Positions 1-6,353 of a stretch of DNA of 6,426 bases are shown here, piece after piece (within the stretch, counting starts at the first letter, position 1; every line of letters starts with the position of its first letter). The notes below the pieces were generated by a model. It saw only the letters and a list, made by a program, of their open reading frames with translations, searched no databases and had not been told where the DNA came from. Source of the stretch: Flemingiibacterium sp045649205 (GTDB taxonomy: Bacteria > Bacillota > Clostridia > Oscillospirales > CAG-272); NCBI GenBank assembly GCA_045649205.1, contig JAZRPJ010000183.1, forward strand, positions 1 through 6,426, written 5' to 3'. Position numbers and translations under genes: made by a program.

Positions 1-100
1 TGGTTCCCCCTCCTCCGAGTTTCGCCCCCGATGCCGAGGACGGCGCACGCCGGGAGCGGTTCCTCGAGCAATCCCCCAATGCCAAGGACGGCATATACAA
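1..100 (+). repeat. Palindromic tandem repeat array, left copy (partial at window edge)
   Basis: This array has a period of about 48 bases. One full unit runs from about 31 to 78, a degenerate partial unit lies before it (1-30, sharing TCCGAG...CGCCCCCGATGCC with the next unit's TCGAGC...TCCCCCAATGCC), and the start of another follows (79-95). Each unit opens with a hairpin: ATGCCG AGGA CGGC at 31-44, with a degenerate last pair of bases, and ATGCC AAGGAC GGCAT at 79-94. The hairpin is followed by a GGGAGCGGTTCC-type linker and a run of five C. The same unit occurs inverted at 6354-6426. I see no open frame with a convincing start and ribosome binding site, so it looks like a non-coding intergenic repeat of the REP/BIME kind. 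The family is not one I can name. Confidence 0.75.
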
Positions 101-102
101 AC

Positions 103-127
103 CCGCCGCGCAGATAATGCGCGGCGG
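103..127 (-). terminator. Intrinsic terminator of the SLH protein gene
   Basis: A perfect 10-bp GC-rich inverted repeat, CCGCCGCGCA at 103-112 and TGCGCGGCGG at 118-127, encloses a 5-base loop. It begins 32 bases past the stop codon at 160. Read on the minus strand, the stem is followed by GGTTTGTATAT, a weak, interrupted U tract. The stem is strong and well placed, but the poor U tract leaves termination efficiency uncertain. It directly abuts the palindromic repeat array on its left. Confidence 0.65.
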
Positions 128-159
128 ATCTTCGTCATGGCAATAAAGTATATGCTGTT

Positions 160-2949
160 TTACTCGGAAACAGCCACTGTAAACTCTGCTTCAAATTCAA
201 CGCCGTTAACGGTGAAGTGAACAGTGTATTTTCCTGCCTCGAGAGCGGGAGTGGCAACGATGTCGTAGGAGAATCCGTCAGAGCCAGAGGGAACAGTGTA
301 AACTTCGTAGCCAAGAGTGGGGACGTAGTATTCCATCTCCTCATCGTAAACGGTAAGCATTTTAAACTCAAAACCGGAGGTTTCGGGTATAGCTTCCTCG
401 GTGGAAACAGTAATTGTGCCATCAGCGTAGGACGCATCAAATTCTACTTCGCCGATACAAACTACGGATGTTACCGCGCCGTCCTTCATTACAAACTCAA
501 CCTTGCTCATAAGAAGCTCTTTTACAGTAGCCGCACTGGTGGTGAAGTCAGCGTTAAGACGGGTGAACTTAACATCGGTGGCTAATTTGTGGGTGTCGGT
601 GCCAATGGTGATGGTCTTGCCGGTGTAGCCGGTGAGAATGCCGCCTGCAACAGATGCCTCGGTTTCGGAGATAAGACCGTCAATAGTGGTAAGATAGTTC
701 TTGCCTGCCTCAAGAGAAGCACTCTTTGAAGGCATGGTTTCAACAGTTCCTGCCGTGAAGTTCAGTACGGAGTAGAGGGTGTAGACCTTGCCGTCTACAA
801 GCTCCTGACCGGTCTTTTCCAGAATCTTTACACCGCCTTCGGTGGTGTCGGTGTGACCTGCGTCACCGTCGGAGATGAACATGAAGCGAAGGGTTTCAAC
901 CGAGCCTACCTCGTTATTGAAAATTGCGGTAAGAGATGCTCCGTCCGCGACGGTGATCCCGGAGGTGGGAGCACCTTTGATTACAGTGAACTTGCCTTCA
1001 CTCTTAATGATGATCACACTGCTGTCATCGGTTACGAATTTAATTTCACTCATAGAGCCGAGAGAGGATGCTGCTTCTGCAGAGCCTGCAGTAACGGTGC
1101 TGTAGGAGCTGCCCTTTACGATCTCGGTGGAATCGGTGCTTTCAATATGGAAAGCGATCTCGTCGTTGTGAGTGTTGGACTGAACGAAGGCATCGTCGCC
1201 GGAGGCAATGGTGCTGCCTGCGATGCTCATGGGGATAAGAGTGTAAGAACCGGTGGAGTTCTGAACATAACGGTAAACATCGCCGACGGTTACACTGCTG
1301 TTGGTTACAAAGAGAGTTTCTTCTGTGCCGTCGATCACTGCTTCAATTACATAGCCGAACTTGCCGTTTGAGAATACGGGTGTAGTGGAGCTTGCTGCAA
1401 TGAGGTACTTGGAGGGCGCATTTGCTACGATTTCCGCGGATTCGACAGCCAAGATCATATCGCCGTAGAGTACAACTCTTACGCTGTCGCCAACGCTGAG
1501 CTTGTCGTAGAGAGAGCTTGCGGTGACACCCAACTTCTCGTTACCGAGAGTGTACTTCTCTGTGCCGATTGTGGCGGTGGTAGCGGTAAGACGGGTAACG
1601 GTTGCGGATTCACTTACGGTGAGCTTTGCGGAGATTTCGAGAGTCTTGTTTTCCTTGTTGAAGAAGTAAAGCACGTGATCGCCGCTTACTGCACCGTGGG
1701 GATTTACTACGGTGATGTCAGCTTCTTTCATGTTTTCTGCAAGGTTTACCTTGCCGGAGGTGATCTGAAGCTTGCCGTAGGAGTAGGGCTTGATTACAAG
1801 ACGGTCAGCGATTTCGCTGCTCTTGTCATCGAAAATGAGGGTCGCGTCGAAGGCGCCGAGGAGCGCGGAAAGCTCACTGTTGGTTTCTATCTGGATAAGC
1901 TCACTTCCGCTGCCGTAAGCATAAACGAGAATCTCGTTTGCATTGGTAGAGAGGTGGTCGGAGAGTTCCTTTACAACCTGGTACTTAACGCCGCCGATCT
2001 CCACATACTTGTCATCCTCACCAACGGTGATGGTTTCTGCTGCCTCTGACTTTGAAATCTCGTTTGCACCGAGAACGGTGATGAGCTTTGTCTTGTCGTC
2101 ACGCTTGAAAACAAGCTTTAAATTCTTGCCGAGATGAGCGTCTGCGTCACCTGCAAGACCCAGGTCGCTGTACTTCACGGTAATGAAGCCTTCATCGGTG
2201 TGAAGGGTAACATAACCGTCCTTGGCAACGGTGGATACGCCTTCAAGGGCATAATCGTTGGTAGCAACCAGTACGCTTTCTTCGATTTCGTAACCGAATA
2301 CGCGCTCAATAATGGTGGTTGACTCATAGAAGGTCATGCCGTTGGATGCGGTTCTCGGAATGAGATACTCTGCGGTGAGCGCATTGTAAAGAATCGCGGA
2401 TGCTTCGGCACGGGTAAGCTCCTTGGTGTAGGAAAGCTCCTCAAGACCGTCATCAAGGCCGAGCTTTACAGCCGCGTCAATGTAAGTCCAGGGGTAGCCG
2501 CCGTTCATCTGAATGGAGCTGTGACCGAGAGCGCGGACCAGCATGGTCATTGCATCCTGAAGGGTGATGCCTGCAGTGGGCGAGAAGGCGTTGTTGCCGG
2601 TGCCGAGGATGAAGCCGGATGCATTTGCCCAGGAGATCGCACCGAAGTATGTGTCATTCTGAAGGTCGATAAAGGGAGAGGTGTTTACCTTGCCGGCGGT
2701 GTCCTTGCCGAGCATGAGTCTGAACAGAAGAAGTGACATCTGTTCGCGGGTTACTTTTTCATCGGGCGAGAAGGTGGTGTCGCCTGTACCCTTGATAACT
2801 CCGATATCGGAAAGGATTCCGATCTGCTCAGAATAAAGAGTTTCGGATGTAACATCTTCGTATTCTTTCGCCTGAGCACCGGTCATAAGTGCCATAACAA
2901 TAAAAAGTGTGGCAAGTGAACCGGACATAAATCTTTTTAGGTAGTTCAT
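160..2949 (-). CDS. Secreted S-layer homology (SLH) domain surface protein, 929 aa
   Basis: This protein is exported and probably bound to the cell wall. Residues 1-27 form a signal peptide (KR, hydrophobic core, cleavage after AQA). Three SLH domains follow at about 30-79, 91-141 and 152-199. The third carries the motif TRAE and the first the variant TREQ; in this family that motif lines the groove that binds secondary wall polysaccharide. The second has TLQD there and may bind poorly. Residues 210-835 are beta-rich, Ser/Thr-rich and not assignable to a named family. They include modules of the form 'TIxxG..KYxL...GDxVxxVLYxDxxIxAVE' near 305-330, 455-506 and 778-834. Residues 836-929 resemble an Ig-like beta sandwich. 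Cys831 is the only cysteine. The start at 2949 is preferred because it gives the positively charged signal-peptide N-terminus and follows GGAGG (2961-2965), though the spacing of 11 bases is long. No catalytic motif is seen, so the role may be structural or adhesive. Confidence 0.93.
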   Translation of the reverse strand: MNYLKRFMSGSLATLFIVMALMTGAQAKEYEDVTSETLYSEQIGILSDIGVIKGTGDTTFSPDEKVTREQMSLLLFRLMLGKDTAGKVNTSPFIDLQNDTYFGAISWANASGFILGTGNNAFSPTAGITLQDAMTMLVRALGHSSIQMNGGYPWTYIDAAVKLGLDDGLEELSYTKELTRAEASAILYNALTAEYLIPRTASNGMTFYESTTIIERVFGYEIEESVLVATNDYALEGVSTVAKDGYVTLHTDEGFITVKYSDLGLAGDADAHLGKNLKLVFKRDDKTKLITVLGANEISKSEAAETITVGEDDKYVEIGGVKYQVVKELSDHLSTNANEILVYAYGSGSELIQIETNSELSALLGAFDATLIFDDKSSEIADRLVIKPYSYGKLQITSGKVNLAENMKEADITVVNPHGAVSGDHVLYFFNKENKTLEISAKLTVSESATVTRLTATTATIGTEKYTLGNEKLGVTASSLYDKLSVGDSVRVVLYGDMILAVESAEIVANAPSKYLIAASSTTPVFSNGKFGYVIEAVIDGTEETLFVTNSSVTVGDVYRYVQNSTGSYTLIPMSIAGSTIASGDDAFVQSNTHNDEIAFHIESTDSTEIVKGSSYSTVTAGSAEAASSLGSMSEIKFVTDDSSVIIIKSEGKFTVIKGAPTSGITVADGASLTAIFNNEVGSVETLRFMFISDGDAGHTDTTEGGVKILEKTGQELVDGKVYTLYSVLNFTAGTVETMPSKSASLEAGKNYLTTIDGLISETEASVAGGILTGYTGKTITIGTDTHKLATDVKFTRLNADFTTSAATVKELLMSKVEFVMKDGAVTSVVCIGEVEFDASYADGTITVSTEEAIPETSGFEFKMLTVYDEEMEYYVPTLGYEVYTVPSGSDGFSYDIVATPALEAGKYTVHFTVNGVEFEAEFTVAVSE

Positions 2950-2960
2950 TTACTATGATT

Positions 2961-2965
2961 CCTCC
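2961..2965 (-). promoter_or_regulatory. Ribosome binding site of the SLH gene
   Basis: Minus-strand GGAGG followed by AATCATAGTAA and then ATG. The 11-base spacing is longer than usual, but there is no closer purine-rich site. It sits in the motif ACACGGAGG, and ACACGG is repeated at the predicted 5' end of the transcript (3015-3010). Confidence 0.7.
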
Positions 2966-3008
2966 GTGTAATTTGATTCACAGGCAAGCGCGGTTTTCAC
3001 ATTCGCCT

Positions 3009-3038
3009 GCCGTGTGAGTATATGATACCATACACGGC
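3009..3038. promoter_or_regulatory. Inverted repeat around the SLH promoter -10 box (candidate operator)
   Basis: Perfect 7-base arms, GCCGTGT at 3009-3015 and ACACGGC at 3032-3038, are separated by 16 bases. The arms bracket the -10 box (3022-3027), and the left arm coincides with the predicted transcription start. This placement fits a repressor site, but no regulator gene lies in the window, so the role is inferred. The core ACACGG also recurs at the ribosome binding site (2969-2964). Confidence 0.4.
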
Positions 3039-3050
3039 GGGAAAAATCAA
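3022..3050 (-). promoter_or_regulatory. Sigma-A-type promoter of the SLH gene
   Basis: On the minus strand, TTGATT (3050-3045) is separated by 17 bases from TATCAT (3027-3022). The TGG just before the -10 box gives an extended -10. The predicted transcription start is near 3015, leaving a leader of about 65 bases before the ATG at 2949. The flank farther upstream (3050-3130) is very AT-rich. A second possible promoter lies just behind it: CTGACA (3082-3077), 18 bases, TATTTT (3058-3053). It is a weaker match. Confidence 0.7.
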
Positions 3051-3141
3051 TAAAAATAGTGCATATGTCACAAAACTGTCAGGAGATTAATAAAATATAT
3101 ATGAATATTACATATTTTACCATAAGTGAAACAAAGAAATG

Positions 3142-3178
3142 AAAAAAATTTCTCCTGCCGGAAAATCCTGCAGGAGAA
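3142..3178 (-). terminator. Strong intrinsic terminator after the DUF4358-like lipoprotein gene
   Basis: Read on the minus strand, TTCTCCTGC (3178-3170) and GCAGGAGAA (3158-3150) form a perfect 9-bp stem around an 11-base loop. They are followed by a run of T covering 3148-3142. The hairpin starts 26 bases beyond the stop codon at 3205. It separates the esterase operon from the SLH transcription unit. Confidence 0.92.
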
Positions 3179-3204
3179 TTTCGTATATTTTTTTAATAAG
3201 AGCG

Positions 3205-3702
3205 TTATTTTTCAGTAAGGATGTCCGAAACGGCACCGAAAAAATCGGCCTTACTGTCCTCGGAAAGGATGCAGAAAACTACATATTCGCCCATAGCCCT
3301 TGCCTCTGCCGCATCAAGCTTTGGCATCTCCTCGGGCATATACTCGATGACCATGGAGCTGGTTCTGTTAACTTCAATATAAGCGTTAAGCGCGGCAATG
3401 GCAGTATCAATACCGGCAGTATCCTTCACCTTGAAAATGCCGTATTCGTCGACAACTGCACCGACCACCTGCTTGTACACCTTGAATTCCTCGAAATTCG
3501 CCGTGTCCACATCCATGATGTGGTTTATATAAGTTTCGGGGACTTCTACCATTTCAGAGCCGTTTTCAAGAGCGGCATTGACTGCCTCACCAATGGCTGC
3601 AACGGGGACGTCGGTTTTATATGTTACCTCCCCTTTCCCACCGCAGGCGGCAAGAGAGAGAATAAGAGATGTGAGTAATATTAATGCTGCAAATTTTTTC
3701 AT
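3205..3702 (-). CDS. DUF4358-like lipoprotein, 165 aa
   Basis: This is a small exported lipoprotein. Residues 1-19 are a lipoprotein signal peptide (MKKF, hydrophobic core) ending in the lipobox L-A-A-C with Cys20 as the lipidation site, followed by GGKG. The mature part (about 30-163) matches my memory of DUF4358: a middle segment EYGIFKVKD around 86-94, then EYMPEEMPKLDAAEARAM at 120-137, and a C-terminal strand GEYVVFCILSEDSKADFF at 138-155. DUF4358 has no established function. The gene starts 18 bases after the esterase gene stop and is preceded by AAGGA (3715-3711), so it is almost certainly cotranscribed with it. A role as an outer-face partner or anchor for the esterase is inferred from position only. 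The lipoprotein call is firm; the family call is from memory. Confidence 0.88.
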   Translation of the reverse strand: MKKFAALILLTSLILSLAACGGKGEVTYKTDVPVAAIGEAVNAALENGSEMVEVPETYINHIMDVDTANFEEFKVYKQVVGAVVDEYGIFKVKDTAGIDTAIAALNAYIEVNRTSSMVIEYMPEEMPKLDAAEARAMGEYVVFCILSEDSKADFFGAVSDILTEK

Positions 3703-3720
3703 TTTTAATTTCCTTTTCGT

Positions 3721-4710
3721 TTATTCAAATGCGTGGGTGCGGAGATTGTTAAGCTCCAATGTGTAGGTGGCGGATGTGGGATGCAGTCCGTCGCCGTTGT
3801 GGGCATCTTCGGGAAGCCAGCCTTCATTGTCGCACATTACCGAATAGGTGTCAAGATATTTTACGCCGGTTTCGTGGGCGACCTCTAAAATCCATTTGTT
3901 CGCCGCACGGATTTTTTCATTGTTGATTGATTTTAAAAGCTCGTAGGAGCGTGCAACGGGAAAAATAGACTGACAGATGATCTTGGTGTCGGGACTGATA
4001 TCCTGCACCAGCTCTACGAGATATCTGTACTCTCGCTTGAAGTCATCCTCGCCCATGAAGGATACGCCGTTAACGCCGAGAGTTATAACGAGATACTCCG
4101 GCTTTTTTGCTGTAACAGCCTCCTTAATGGTGATCTGTTCGCCTGTTTCCGGGTACACGATCGTGGCAAAGGACACCGTGGAGAGAGTCAAGGTTCCGTT
4201 ATAGGGTGTCCATACCTGCTTTGTGGCGGAGCCGTCACGGAGCATTTTGTAATGCCGCAGACCGTTTGTAGTGGAGTCGCCGAGGAATACCATTTTGTCT
4301 ATATAGGACGGACCTGCATCGGCGGTTTCGCGAAGTACGGTATCGGGATATTTTGCAAGCATTGCGGCAATTTCATCCAGTACATTTGCCGAGGGTGGTG
4401 CAACCGGTACAAATGGCTCGGTTTCCGCAGGGGGTAGGACAATGGGTGCATCAGTGCTCGGTGCATCGGTAACCGGTGCGTCAGTAACCGGTGTGTCGGT
4501 AGTAGGAGCGTTAGTGTCGGGAGTGTCTGTAACCTGGGGGGTATCGGGGACGTCGGCAGACCAAGCGGTATCATTCGTAGTAGTTTCGCCCGGACGTTTA
4601 TCTCCTGCTATGGTTGCAACGGACATTACCACTATCAGTACAATAAGCACGATAAAAATGATAAACGCCGCAACTTTATACATTAAAACTTCGTTGTTGT
4701 TTGAATTCAT
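3721..4710 (-). CDS. Membrane-anchored SGNH/GDSL-family hydrolase (esterase), 329 aa
   Basis: This is a probable extracellular serine esterase or acyl hydrolase. Residues about 11-35 form a single transmembrane anchor (signal-anchor type, no clear cleavage site). Residues 36-105 are a Thr/Pro/Asp/Ala-rich linker containing TDTPV/TDAPV pentapeptides (60-89). The catalytic domain spans about 106-329: block I VFLGDSTTNG with nucleophile Ser146; block III LGVNG with Asn214 as the oxyanion-hole residue; block V DGLHP with Asp307 and His310. The triad therefore looks complete. I could not identify a convincing block II glycine. The ATG at 4710 follows GAGGT (4724-4720) with 9-base spacing. It lies between a four-helix membrane protein (28 bases upstream) and a lipoprotein (18 bases downstream). 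SGNH enzymes of Gram-positive envelopes remove or transfer acyl groups on wall polymers or glycans; the substrate here is unknown. Confidence 0.9.
   Translation of the reverse strand: MNSNNNEVLMYKVAAFIIFIVLIVLIVVMSVATIAGDKRPGETTTNDTAWSADVPDTPQVTDTPDTNAPTTDTPVTDAPVTDAPSTDAPIVLPPAETEPFVPVAPPSANVLDEIAAMLAKYPDTVLRETADAGPSYIDKMVFLGDSTTNGLRHYKMLRDGSATKQVWTPYNGTLTLSTVSFATIVYPETGEQITIKEAVTAKKPEYLVITLGVNGVSFMGEDDFKREYRYLVELVQDISPDTKIICQSIFPVARSYELLKSINNEKIRAANKWILEVAHETGVKYLDTYSVMCDNEGWLPEDAHNGDGLHPTSATYTLELNNLRTHAFE
4445..4534 (-). repeat. Six 15-bp tandem repeats encoding the TDAP/TDTP stalk of the esterase
   Basis: Six consecutive 15-base units start at 4445, 4460, 4475, 4490, 4505 and 4520. The best-conserved have the form GGTGCRTCRGTAACC on the plus strand. 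In frame they encode pentapeptides of the type T-D-A/T-P-V/S/D/T (residues 60-89 of the hydrolase). The period is a multiple of three, so gain or loss of units would change stalk length without breaking the frame. The units have diverged, most at 4505-4519, which suggests the array is not freshly expanded. Confidence 0.85.
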
Positions 4711-4738
4711 CGGTCTTTTACCTCAAAAAATCAGTTTT

Positions 4739-5179
4739 TCAGAATTTGTTTTCGTATTCTTCGCGGTTAGCCTTCCTGTTCCGTTTTACGGTGGAAACAA
4801 TCAAGACGGCAAAGGCGACTATAAAGTATGCTGCCGCAAAAAGTCCCCCACGGACTACGATCTGTGCCATGTTTCCGTAAACGCCGGGAATTATAATAAA
4901 CAGTACGGCGTAGGTGGCAAATGAACCGATAAAGTGGATCAGTACCTTAACAGCCCCTGAAAGCTCCGCCTTCCAGATAAGGTTGAGAGCGGACATTACG
5001 AAGGCGAAAAGAAGAAGCACAGCGGAGGAGGAAAGGTTAAGAAAATTAACGACCTCCTTGCCGGTTTCGGGGGATGTCAACCCCATGACATTGGCAAAAA
5101 TGAGGATTGCAAATTCCGCCGCGGTGAAATAAAGGCAGGCACTGTAGATGATTTGTTTTAAATTTTTAAAGAAATTCAT
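4739..5179 (-). CDS. Four-helix integral membrane protein, possibly DUF3021-like, 146 aa
   Basis: This small polytopic membrane protein has predicted helices at about 11-33, 49-69, 77-98 and 109-131, with both ends probably cytoplasmic: KNLK at the start, and a basic then acidic tail (KRNRKANREEYENKF) at the end. The layout of helix pairs, the conserved-looking VLIHFIGSF at helix 3 and the EEY..F tail resemble DUF3021-type proteins. That is from memory and not certain. The ATG at 5179 follows AAAGGA (5193-5188) at 8-base spacing. It is the first gene of the operon with the SGNH hydrolase and lipoprotein genes, behind its own promoter. It has no catalytic motif. It might anchor or regulate the esterase complex, but nothing in the sequence proves this. 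Confidence 0.85.
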   Translation of the reverse strand: MNFFKNLKQIIYSACLYFTAAEFAILIFANVMGLTSPETGKEVVNFLNLSSSAVLLLFAFVMSALNLIWKAELSGAVKVLIHFIGSFATYAVLFIIIPGVYGNMAQIVVRGGLFAAAYFIVAFAVLIVSTVKRNRKANREEYENKF

Positions 5180-5217
5180 TGTGTTTATCCTTTGGTGAGT
5201 ATTAGTTATACATTATA

Positions 5218-5246
5218 ATAATATCACTAAATTATAAACATTTCAA
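5218..5246 (-). promoter_or_regulatory. Sigma-A-type promoter of the membrane protein-esterase-lipoprotein operon
   Basis: On the minus strand, TTGAAA (5246-5241) is followed by 17 bases and TATTAT (5223-5218). The predicted start near 5211 leaves a leader of about 32 bases before the ATG at 5179. The whole 121-base gap between the M23 stop and this start (5300-5180) is AT-rich. I found no GC-rich hairpin with a U tract in it, so read-through from the M23 gene is also possible. Confidence 0.65.
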
Positions 5247-5300
5247 CAGTACTCGGAAAATATTTATAAAACCATCACAAATTTATTACAACTTAGAAAA

Positions 5301-6308
5301 CTAATCGGGGATTTCAAGGTCAATAATGGGATTTTTCGGGTAAAATTCACCGCTTTCTTTGTCATAGACCACCTGCTGACGGTAGGCTGAAAGAAATTTC
5401 GTGTACTCGTAAAGGTCGATCCAGATCTGATTTGTGCCGTCCTTCTGGGATTTATCAAAAATAAGCTGTACTCCGAAATGAAGGTGAGGCTCGTCGATGT
5501 TGTTTACGTCTTCCTTGCTCGAATATCCCGTCATGCCGAGGTAGCCGATAACCTCTCCGGCGGTGACCTGTTTGCCTTCGTAAATGTCGTTGTACGGATG
5601 TCCTTTTCGGAGATGGGCGTAGTAATAGTAACGCTTTCCGTCGTAGCTTCTGATGCCGATACGCCATCCGCCGTATTGGTTCCATCCGCATGCCTCCACA
5701 TATCCCGATTCCACCGCCACGATAGGCGTGCCGACGCTACCCATAAGGTCGTGGCCAAGGTGGGGGCGGCGGTAACCGTAGGAACGGGAGGCACCGTAAT
5801 CGTCGAAGTCGGCGTAATGATATCCGGCGGCGATGGGGGAGAAGACTTTCAGTCCGTATCGTGCCTTGATGATGCCGTCCTGGATGACGGCGTATTTTCC
5901 AACGAAGCCGCCAAGTGCCGCACCGTAGGCTTCTTTGAAATAGCGGTAATACTTGCTCCCGGCGGCAATATCCTCACTCCTCTCGCCATTCTTCAGCCTT
6001 TCGGCAAGCTTTTCAATATCGGAAGCCTTACATCTTGAAAGCTCGCCGCCGTATTTGGTGGCGGCAAGGGCAATAAGCTCGGTAAATTCGGCATGATGAA
6101 TATTTTCATCTGTCTGCGAGGCTTCGTAGGTTTCAAGGTCATATTTCAGGGCGGCATGCATGACCTCTGCGGTGGCGTTGAAGTCCACCCACTTAATATA
6201 CCCCTCCGCCGCCACGGTAATTGCGGCGGTGTCGGATTTTTTTGGAATGATGACTATTAAAAGAATGAGCGATATGTATATTAATCTGGCAAATAGCCTT
6301 TTTGGCAT
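5301..6308 (-). CDS. M23-family (LytM-type) zinc metallopeptidase, membrane-associated, 335 aa
   Basis: This is a probable peptidoglycan endopeptidase, or a relative working on cell-wall cross-links outside the membrane. Residues about 5-22 are a hydrophobic signal peptide or anchor. Residues 35-155 form a mostly helical N-terminal region I do not recognise. The M23 domain spans about 156-300 with the expected zinc ligands: His183 and Asp187 in HLGHD, and His277 in HLHF (His275 being the catalytic base). His232 in YYAHLRKG is the other conserved catalytic histidine. All key residues are intact, so activity is expected. The start at 6308 is chosen because GGAGGA (6319-6314) sits 5 bases before it and the basic-hydrophobic signal follows at once. 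An in-frame ATG at 6419 would add 37 residues translated from the palindromic repeats and is unlikely. No clear promoter is visible between 6309 and the window edge. Confidence 0.92.
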   Translation of the reverse strand: MPKRLFARLIYISLILLIVIIPKKSDTAAITVAAEGYIKWVDFNATAEVMHAALKYDLETYEASQTDENIHHAEFTELIALAATKYGGELSRCKASDIEKLAERLKNGERSEDIAAGSKYYRYFKEAYGAALGGFVGKYAVIQDGIIKARYGLKVFSPIAAGYHYADFDDYGASRSYGYRRPHLGHDLMGSVGTPIVAVESGYVEACGWNQYGGWRIGIRSYDGKRYYYYAHLRKGHPYNDIYEGKQVTAGEVIGYLGMTGYSSKEDVNNIDEPHLHFGVQLIFDKSQKDGTNQIWIDLYEYTKFLSAYRQQVVYDKESGEFYPKNPIIDLEIPD

Positions 6309-6313
6309 GGGTG

Positions 6314-6319
6314 TCCTCC
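6314..6319 (-). promoter_or_regulatory. Ribosome binding site that fixes the M23 peptidase start
   Basis: Minus-strand GGAGGA is followed by CACCC and ATG (6308). It is close to the ideal Shine-Dalgarno sequence with short spacing. The earlier in-frame ATG codons at 6419 and in the repeat-derived stretch lie in palindromic DNA and lead into no signal sequence, so this site decides the start. Confidence 0.85.
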
Positions 6320-6353
6320 GTGGTTTTGTATTTTTTGATATGTGTTGCCTCAT

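Noticed and set aside
1..100. CRISPR array or riboswitch at the left edge
   Set aside because: The 48-base units diverge along their whole length, with no constant repeat separated by unique spacers, so it is not CRISPR. No known riboswitch core is recognisable.
853..1371. Plus-strand open frame of 172 codons inside the SLH gene
   Set aside because: It is antisense to a gene with a clear signal peptide and SLH domains. It has no ribosome binding site of note, and its cysteine-rich, low-complexity product fits a reverse-frame shadow.
3139..3678. Plus-strand open frame of 179 codons opposite the DUF4358-like lipoprotein gene
   Set aside because: It starts inside the terminator hairpin and runs antisense to a well-supported lipoprotein gene. 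It has no domain or signal I recognise.
4442..4924. Plus-strand open frame of 160 codons rich in GASV repeats
   Set aside because: The repeats are the antisense reading of the 15-bp units that encode the TDAP stalk. The frame spans two real minus-strand genes.
5478..6038. Plus-strand open frame of 186 codons in the M23 gene
   Set aside because: It lies antisense to a peptidase with a complete set of zinc ligands and has no independent support.
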